Below, one piece after another: positions 57,941 through 64,000 of a DNA stretch of 64,000 nucleotides. The stretch comes from JACVRW01 sp034664085. GTDB lineage: Bacteria > Actinomycetota > Thermoleophilia > Solirubrobacterales > Thermoleophilaceae. The position numbers and the translations under genes are program-made. Within the stretch, counting starts at the first letter, position 1; each line of letters begins with the position of its first letter. Below the pieces are notes generated by a model that searched no databases, was not told the origin of the DNA, and was given only the letters and a program-made list of their open reading frames with translations. Location: NCBI GenBank assembly GCA_034664085.1, contig JAXDII010000080.1, positions 31,213 through 95,212 on the forward strand, in the 5' to 3' direction.

Positions 57941-58999
57941 CTACCAGCGCTTTAGCGGCTGGTCGTCCAGGCGCAACGCCATCGCGGTGATCAGCGCGAT
58001 GGTCGCCTCCACGTCGGCGAGCTCGACCAGCTCGACCGGCGAGTGCATGTAGCGCAGCGGGATCGAGACCACGGCGGTGGGCACGCCGGTGCGGCTCAGG
58101 TGGATCACGTCGGCGTCGGTGTGCGTCGCGCCGCCGGAGGCCTCGGTGGTGCACTCGATCCCCTCGGCGCGAGCGGCTTCGTCGAGCAGGTCGTTGAGCG
58201 GGCGGCTGACGACCGCTCCGCGGGTGATCGTGGGGCCGCTGCCGAGGCCGTGGTCGCCGAGCGTGCCCGGGTCCACCCCAGGCGCGTCGGTGGCGTGGGT
58301 CACGTCGACCACAACTGCCAGGTCCGGCTCGAGCCCGAAGGCCATCGCGCGGGCGCCGTGCGCGCCGATCTCCTCCTGGACCGCAGCCACGCCGGCAACC
58401 GGCCCGGCGCCGCCGCCGGCCTCGCTCACGCGGCGGGCCACCTCGAGCGCGACGTACACGCCCAGGCGATTGTCGAGCGCGCGCGACACGAGCCTGCCGT
58501 TGGGCAGCTCGACCGGCTCGGCGGTGATCACGATCGGATCGCCCTCTGCGACCAGCTCGCGGGCCTGCTCGGCGTCGCGGGCGCCGATGTCGACGTGCAG
58601 CTCCTTCACCTGCACCGCCTTCTTGCGCTCCTCGGCCTCGAGGATGTGGATCGGCTTGCGACCCACCACGCCGGGGACGGAGCCGCCGCGGGCGAGCACC
58701 TCCACGCGCTGCCCGACCAGCACCTGGGGGTCCCAGCCGCCGGAGCCGACGACGTGCAGGAAGCCCTTGTCGCTGATGTGGCTGATGAGCAGCGCGATCT
58801 CGTCGACATGGCCGACGACTGCCAGCAGCGGATGCTCGCCGCGCCCGTTCACGCGCGCCACCGATGTGCCCATGCGGTCCACGGCCACGTCGTCGGCGAA
58901 GCCCTCGGCGGCCTCGCGCCAGATCGCCGCCGGAGCGTCCTCGTGGCCGGGCGGGCCGGGGGCGGTGAGCAGGTGGCGCAGCACGTCAGGGGTGCTCAC
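57941..58999 (-). CDS. M42 family metallopeptidase (glutamyl/tetrahedral aminopeptidase)
   Basis: The 352-residue enzyme has M42 blocks. LAVVGHVDEIALLISHI provides a metal His and Asp. SRALDNRLGVYVALEV carries the bridging Asp. VAAVQEEIGAHGARAMAFGLEPDLAVVVDVTHATDAPG gives the Glu-Glu base and the Asp ligand, and RYMHSPVELVELADVEATIALI the final His. These form large dodecameric cytosolic aminopeptidases. It overlaps osmC upstream by 4 bases. The dxs stop lies 4 bases away on the other strand. Confidence 0.93.
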   Translation of the reverse strand: MSTPDVLRHLLTAPGPPGHEDAPAAIWREAAEGFADDVAVDRMGTSVARVNGRGEHPLLAVVGHVDEIALLISHISDKGFLHVVGSGGWDPQVLVGQRVEVLARGGSVPGVVGRKPIHILEAEERKKAVQVKELHVDIGARDAEQARELVAEGDPIVITAEPVELPNGRLVSRALDNRLGVYVALEVARRVSEAGGGAGPVAGVAAVQEEIGAHGARAMAFGLEPDLAVVVDVTHATDAPGVDPGTLGDHGLGSGPTITRGAVVSRPLNDLLDEAARAEGIECTTEASGGATHTDADVIHLSRTGVPTAVVSIPLRYMHSPVELVELADVEATIALITAMALRLDDQPLKRW

Positions 59000-59451
59000 G
59001 GGCGGACCTCTATCTGTGGCATGACGGTCATCTGGGCGTTCAGGCTATTGGCGACGAAGCAGTGCTCGTGCGCCTTCTGCGCGAGCTTGTGCACCCGCCC
59101 CTCGCCGCCGCCCGCGACGACGATCCGCGGCCGCAGCGCGATCTCCGTGATGCGGACGGGCTGGACGTTCGTGGGCATCAGGGCCGTGGCCGAGTCCTCG
59201 TACTCCACTACGTCGAGGCGTGCCTTGGCCGCGAGGTGGAGGAACCACAGCATCTGGCACGAGGAGGCGGCCATCAGGAGCAGCTGCTCCGGGTTCAGCA
59301 TCGCCGGATCGCCCTTGCGCTCGCCGGTGGTGAGCCGCACCTCCTGGTCGGCGGGCAGTGCCCCCGCGACATGGGTCCGGTCGTAGTGATCCCAGCCGAG
59401 ACCCGTGGAGCCGGTCCAGTGGACGTGCGCCTCGTAACGGTTGACCTCCAT
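58996..59451 (-). CDS. OsmC family protein (Ohr/YhfA-type)
   Basis: The 151-residue protein has LLLMAASSCQMLWFLHLAAKARLDVVEYEDSATALM with one Cys and KAHEHCFVANSL with the second, an OsmC-like arrangement. TSTGLGWDHYDRTHVAGAL and EVRLTTGERKGDPAMLNPEQLL are typical of the organic-peroxide branch. It differs clearly from the copy at 18214. It shares an operon with the M42 peptidase. Confidence 0.88.
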   Translation of the reverse strand: MEVNRYEAHVHWTGSTGLGWDHYDRTHVAGALPADQEVRLTTGERKGDPAMLNPEQLLLMAASSCQMLWFLHLAAKARLDVVEYEDSATALMPTNVQPVRITEIALRPRIVVAGGGEGRVHKLAQKAHEHCFVANSLNAQMTVMPQIEVRP

Positions 59452-59474
59452 CGAGCCGGCCAGTTTCGCAGGTG

Positions 59475-59480
59475 TAAGGT
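59475..59480 (+). promoter_or_regulatory. -10 element for the leader peptide unit
   Basis: TAAGGT lies 9 bases before the GTG of the predicted 21-codon leader peptide. It matches the spacing seen at other starts in this window. Confidence 0.5.
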
Positions 59481-59489
59481 GCAGCGACC

Positions 59490-59555
59490 GTGACCGAGCA
59501 CCGCCACATCGCCGTTGATGCGCCCGCTCGGTTCGCGCTCATCGTCATTCCCTAG
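59490..59555 (+). CDS. Predicted branched-chain amino-acid leader peptide (21 residues)
   Basis: The GTG opens a short frame of 21 codons ending at TAG 59553-59555. It encodes an N-terminal MTEHRHIAVDAPARFA followed by Leu-Ile-Val-Ile-Pro. Six of 21 residues are branched-chain, four of them consecutive just before the stop. A GC-rich hairpin starts at the next base after the stop. The following gene encodes an IlvM/IlvN-like ACT protein. This is the arrangement of ilv attenuators. It is a prediction from sequence alone. Confidence 0.6.
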   Translation: MTEHRHIAVDAPARFALIVIP

Positions 59556-59602
59556 GCCTGCGCCCCGCTGGGACGCAGGCCCGATCGGTCCGAGGGGGAC
59601 CG
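59556..59602 (+). promoter_or_regulatory. Attenuator-like hairpins after the leader peptide
   Basis: GCCTGCG (59556-59562) pairs with CGCAGGC (59574-59580). CGGTCC (59586-59591) pairs with GGACCG (59597-59602). The first stem begins right after the leader stop, where a stalled ribosome would disrupt it. No T-run follows, so control may act through translation or Rho rather than intrinsic termination. Confidence 0.5.
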
Positions 59603-59649
59603 GGGCCGGAATGGCGCCGCTCGAGGTCTCCGCCGGACAGGAGGCCCGC

Positions 59650-59883
59650 ATGCCACGTAAAACAGCCACCTTCGAGCTCCGCGTCCTGCCCAGCGGCCGG
59701 GCGATCGCGCGCATGCTGACCTGCTGCCTCGCCCGAGGGCTCGAGATCGTCGAGGTGACCTGGCGTGGCGACGGCCCCGAGGCCTACGCGTCGCTGGGGC
59801 TGGCGGGGGATCCGGCGGTGCTGGAGCACGCGGGCCTGTGGCTCGAGCGGCTCGTGGACGTGCTGGAGGTGCGGCGGGCCTGA
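59650..59883 (+). CDS. Small ACT-domain protein, acetolactate synthase small-subunit-like (IlvM-type)
   Basis: From ATG 59650 the protein is 77 residues, one ACT domain. TATFELRVLPSGRAIARMLTCCLARGLEIVEVTW matches the beta1-alpha1-beta2 part of AHAS regulatory subunits, and DPAVLEHAGLWLERLVDVLEVRRA the alpha2-beta4 part with the typical L-x-x-L-x-D-V-x-x-V ending. AHAS small subunits regulate acetolactate synthase in branched-chain synthesis. No large subunit gene is in the window, so it is an orphan. A leader peptide rich in Leu/Ile/Val lies upstream. A GGAGG site precedes the ATG. Confidence 0.7.
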   Translation: MPRKTATFELRVLPSGRAIARMLTCCLARGLEIVEVTWRGDGPEAYASLGLAGDPAVLEHAGLWLERLVDVLEVRRA

Positions 59884-59898
59884 ATCGCCCCCAAAAGA

Positions 59899-59930
59899 GG
59901 AATCGGCCCCGCTTTCACGAGGCCGATTCC
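59899..59930. terminator. Bidirectional terminator hairpin
   Basis: GGAATCGGCC (59899-59908) pairs perfectly with GGCCGATTCC (59921-59930) around a 12-base loop. It is flanked by CCAAAAGA on the left and TTGAGG on the right. It lies between the convergent ACT gene and the small membrane protein gene and could end both transcripts. Confidence 0.7.
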
Positions 59931-59973
59931 TTGAGGGAGGAGTGATGCTATGTGATCTGTGAGAGGAAGTTTT

Positions 59974-60333
59974 CTATGCGGGACTGGCGCTGTAGCGCGT
60001 GATCGAGGTGACGATCAGGGCGGCCAGGCCGGCGACTGCGAAGAGCGCCGCGGCGCCGAGGTCGTCCGCGAGTCCGAACACGATCGCGACCGCCAGGAGG
60101 CCGATGGCGATCCCGCGGTCGTAGACCGCCTGGGCCGACACGGGGAGCGTGCCGCGGCCGCTCGGGGCGGTGCCCGCCAGCGCCAGCGAGACGATCACCA
60201 CGCCGACCGCGATTCCGGTCACCACGGCCGCGGGCTCCAGTCCGAGCACGAGCGGCACGCCGATGAGGGCGGTGCCCGCGATCATCAGCAGTCCGGAGCG
60301 GAGCGCGGGGGAGATGAGCCTTGCGATCGTCAT
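59974..60333 (-). CDS. Four-helix membrane protein, unknown function
   Basis: The 119-residue protein has about four hydrophobic segments: LLMIAGTALIGVPLVLGL, VVTGIAVGVVIVSLALAG, RGIAIGLLAVAIVFGLA and AALFAVAGLAALIVTSI. The loops are short and slightly basic at the N-terminus. It resembles small SPW-repeat or DUF-type membrane proteins, but I cannot assign it. It is divergent from tlyA. Confidence 0.65.
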   Translation of the reverse strand: MTIARLISPALRSGLLMIAGTALIGVPLVLGLEPAAVVTGIAVGVVIVSLALAGTAPSGRGTLPVSAQAVYDRGIAIGLLAVAIVFGLADDLGAAALFAVAGLAALIVTSITRYSASPA

Positions 60334-60365
60334 CGCTTTCGAGGCTACGCGTGCACTGCTCCTGG

Positions 60366-60403
60366 TGTGTGAGGTCGGTCACACAGCGTGCGGCGGGTAC
60401 GCT
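60366..60403 (+). promoter_or_regulatory. CRP-like palindrome and -10 box before tlyA
   Basis: TGTGTGA-N6-TCACACA (60366-60385) is a perfect 7-bp inverted repeat matching the CRP core TGTGA-N6-TCACA. TACGCT (60398-60403) lies 6 bases before ATG 60410, predicting a leaderless tlyA transcript. The palindrome overlaps the expected -35 position. Confidence 0.6.
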
Positions 60404-60409
60404 GCGCGG

Positions 60410-61198
60410 ATGCCCAAGCGGCGGCTGGACACGCTGCTCGCGGAGCGCGGGCTCTTCGAGACCCGTACCCGAGCGGCGGCGGCCGTGATGGCCGGCGACG
60501 TGCGCGTGGACGACCGTCCGGCTCGCAAGCCGGGGGAGATGGTGGCCGCGGACGTGCCGCTGGAGGTGGCCGAGCGGCCGGAGTTCGTCTCGCGCGGAGG
60601 GATCAAGCTGGCCAACGCCCTGGATGCCCTCGGGGTCGACCCGGCGGGCCGGCGCGCGCTCGACGTCGGTGCCTCCACCGGCGGCTTCACCGACTGCCTG
60701 CTCCAGCGCGGGGCGGAGGCGGTGATTGCGCTCGACGTGGCCTACGGCGAGCTGCACTGGGCGCTGCGCAACGACGACCGCGTGACCGTCGTCGAGCGCC
60801 GCAACGCCCGCTCGCTCGAGGCGGCGGAGCTGCCCTGGGCGCCCGACCTGATCGTGGCCGACGTCTCCTTCATCTCGCTCACCAAGATCCTTCCCGCCGT
60901 CCTCGCCGCGGCGGCGCCCCGCTTCGACTGCCTGGCACTCGTCAAGCCGCAGTTCGAGGTCGGGCGCGGCCGGGTGGGGAAGGGGGGCGTCGTGCGCGAG
61001 CCCGGCGAACGCCGCGGCGCGCTCGTGGCCGTGGCCGCCCACGCCCGCGACGAGCTGGGCGCTGCCGTGCTCGGCTTCGCCAGCTCCGGCCTGCCCGGAC
61101 CGGCGGGCAACCGCGAGAGCTTCGTGTGGCTGGCCGAGGCCGGCCGGGCGGGCGCGATCGAGGACTTGGAAGCCGCAGCCCGAAGAGCGGAGCCGTGA
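60410..61198 (+). CDS. tlyA: TlyA family rRNA methyltransferase
   Basis: The 262-residue protein has an N-terminal S4 domain (RRLDTLLAERGLFETRTRAAAAVMAGDVRVD, residues 4-34) and a FtsJ-like methyltransferase domain (SRGGIKLANALDAL, ALDVGASTGGFTDCLLQRGA, ALDVAYGELHWALRNDDRV, LIVADVSFISLTKILPAVL, LVKPQFEVG). TlyA 2'-O-methylates cytidines in 16S and 23S rRNA and sets capreomycin sensitivity in mycobacteria. The gene overlaps nadK by 1 base. Confidence 0.94.
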   Translation: MPKRRLDTLLAERGLFETRTRAAAAVMAGDVRVDDRPARKPGEMVAADVPLEVAERPEFVSRGGIKLANALDALGVDPAGRRALDVGASTGGFTDCLLQRGAEAVIALDVAYGELHWALRNDDRVTVVERRNARSLEAAELPWAPDLIVADVSFISLTKILPAVLAAAAPRFDCLALVKPQFEVGRGRVGKGGVVREPGERRGALVAVAAHARDELGAAVLGFASSGLPGPAGNRESFVWLAEAGRAGAIEDLEAAARRAEP

Positions 61199-62067
61199 TG
61201 GAGCCCCGGCGGTCACCCCGCTCGATAACCGTCTTCAGCCACACGCGGCCCGAGGACACCGAGGCGGCCCTGCGCCGGATCGTGGAGCTGGCGGCCGAGG
61301 TGGGCGTGGAGGTGCGGCTCCCGCGTGCCGAGATCGAGAAGTTCGGCCTGGTGCCCGGCGCCGTGGAGGCGCCGGACGCGTCGGCCGGCGACGCGGCCAC
61401 GGACCTCGTGATCGTGCTCGGCGGCGACGGCACGATCCTGACCGCCCTGCGCGACTTCGCGGACACGGGCGTGCCGGTGTTCGCGATCAACTACGGGGCG
61501 ATCGGCTTCCTCGCCACGGTCGAGCCCTGGGAGCTCGAGGACGGCATCCGGCTCGCCCTGCGCGGCGAGTACGACGTGATGGAGATGCCCGGCCTGCTCG
61601 CCGCCACGTCGGCCGGCGACAGGCTCGCCATCAACGACGTCTCCCTCCACCGCCGCCAGAGCGGGCGCGTCGCCGAGCTGGCCTACTCGGTCGAGGGCGA
61701 GGAGCTCGGCGAGGTCCGCTGCGACGGACTTGTCGTCGCGACCCCCGCCGGGTCCACCGGCTACAACCTCGCCAACGGCGGCCCGGTGCTGGCCTGGGGC
61801 GTGGAGGGCTACGTCGTCTCGTTCATCGCGCCGCACACGCTGACGGCGCGCTCGCTCGTCGTCGCGCCCGGCGACGCCCTCGACGTGACCAACCGCTCCC
61901 GCTCCGACGAGGTCGACGTGACCACCGACGGCCGCGAGATCTGCACGCTCGCGCCGCAAGCCACGATGAGCATCCGCTTCGAGCAGCGCCAGTCGCTCCT
62001 GGCCCAGGCCCCCGGGGCGACCTTCTACCACCGCCTGCGCGACAAGTTCGGCCGCCTGTCGTATTGA
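61198..62067 (+). CDS. nadK: NAD kinase
   Basis: The 289-residue kinase makes NADP from NAD. Motifs are LVIVLGGDGTILTALRDF (the GGDG motif), FAINYGAIGFLATVEPWELEDGI, the NE/D region LAINDVSLHRR, and VRCDGLVVATPAGSTGYNLANGGPVL. The tlyA-nadK-recN order is conserved in many actinobacteria and supports the call. ATG 61198 overlaps the tlyA stop. Confidence 0.95.
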   Translation: MEPRRSPRSITVFSHTRPEDTEAALRRIVELAAEVGVEVRLPRAEIEKFGLVPGAVEAPDASAGDAATDLVIVLGGDGTILTALRDFADTGVPVFAINYGAIGFLATVEPWELEDGIRLALRGEYDVMEMPGLLAATSAGDRLAINDVSLHRRQSGRVAELAYSVEGEELGEVRCDGLVVATPAGSTGYNLANGGPVLAWGVEGYVVSFIAPHTLTARSLVVAPGDALDVTNRSRSDEVDVTTDGREICTLAPQATMSIRFEQRQSLLAQAPGATFYHRLRDKFGRLSY

Positions 62068-62073
62068 TGGCAT

Positions 62074-62276
62074 CCGGGGGCTCGCGCCCCCGGGCCCCCG
62101 CTGATTCCTGGCCGGTTTGCTGGCTGCGCCGGGCTCGCGCCCCCGGGCCCCCGCTGATTCCTGGCCGGCTGCTGGCCGCGCCGGGCGCGCTTCCCCGGGC
62201 CCCCGCTGATTCCTGGCCGGTTTTTCTTGTTGCCAAGGGCTCGCGTAGCCGGGCTCGCGCCCCCGCTCCGTCGGAC
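62074..62276 (-). repeat. Array of GNRA-hairpin palindromic repeats (copies C1-C4)
   Basis: Three clear units lie head to tail at 62074-62115, 62129-62168 and 62180-62220, plus a decayed unit at about 62238-62276. They are in the opposite orientation to the copies in and after tadC. C1 has the hairpin CCGGGGGC-TCGC-GCCCCCGG (62074-62093), which reads with a GCGA loop on the minus strand. Each unit shares the AATCAGCGGGGG core (minus strand). The array fills the nadK-recN gap. Confidence 0.85.
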
Positions 62277-62296
62277 GTCGCTGGTATCCCTGGTCC

Positions 62297-63982
<1,686 letters not shown>

Positions 63983-64000
63983 GCGCCCGCAGCCCAGGCA

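Noticed and set aside
62068..62296. CRISPR-like or tandem VNTR interpretation of the nadK-recN gap
   Set aside because: The units vary in their tails and are separated by about 12 bases, and the same unit occurs singly inside tadC, so a dispersed palindromic element fits better.

Overview
The window is high-GC DNA with tightly packed genes, frequent GTG/TTG starts and many ATGA/GTGA overlaps. It looks like a chromosomal segment of an actinobacterium. The mix of genes suggests a Thermoleophilia/Solirubrobacterales-type organism: NTF2-like proteins beginning MSQENVE/MSKENVE, a cyclic 2,3-diphosphoglycerate gene pair, a CslA-GlxA pair, tandem Ku genes and an Rpf behind a c-di-AMP riboswitch. The lineage is an inference; Actinomycetota is fairly secure. 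No gene-free stretch reaches 300 bases. The longest gaps are 36370-36634, 44726-44957, 45354-45567, 62068-62296 and 25609-25812. All but 45354-45567, where I see only a terminator-like hairpin, hold clear regulatory or repeat elements.

Layout. 1-3.1 kb: four poorly recognised genes (membrane proteins and an HNH nuclease) ending at the 3' end of a tRNA-Glu gene, possibly the edge of an island. 3.3-7.5 kb: a lipoprotein, a PPOX flavoprotein, a secreted hydrolase, a methyltransferase and an SDR. 7.5-14.6 kb: a seven-gene operon (nitroreductase, glpD, DHPS-like, phosphodiesterase-like, cyclic-2,3-DPG synthetase, 2-phosphoglycerate kinase and a Rho paralogue with a dead ATPase site). 14.6-17.5 kb: two unknown genes, then response regulator, short kinase and CpaB. 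17.5-21.5 kb: rpiA, osmC, lon and an SSI-like inhibitor whose start codon lies in a perfect hairpin. 21.5-25.4 kb: GH65 phosphorylase, beta-phosphoglucomutase and an atypical SDR. 25.4-36 kb: Rpf behind a ydaO riboswitch, a transporter, peptidases, methyltransferase, thioesterase, PLP enzyme, two Ku genes, GST and cupin. 35.3-41.7 kb: GH6, CslA and GlxA, a beta-glucan synthesis and oxidation locus. 41.7-45 kb: Tad/Flp-pilus ATPase and TadB/TadC, with repeat elements. 45-49.3 kb: RsbW-like kinase, a large PAS/GAF/PP2C phosphatase and an MBL hydrolase. 49.3-53.9 kb: GYD and NTF2-like proteins and a CopA/CsoR copper cluster. 54-58 kb: efp-nusB-xseB-ispA-dxs. 58-64 kb: M42 peptidase, OsmC, a branched-chain leader peptide plus ACT protein, tlyA-nadK and recN.

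Window-scale patterns. Many transcription units start with a TANNNT-type -10 hexamer only 6-10 bases before the start codon, which predicts leaderless mRNAs; some divergent pairs have touching or overlapping -10 boxes. Four convergent pairs share a single CTAG as both stop codons, and one divergent pair shares CATG as both starts. A GNRA-capped palindromic repeat about 55 bp long occurs between genes and, in frame, inside tadC. A second 45-bp structured repeat follows cpaB and tadC.
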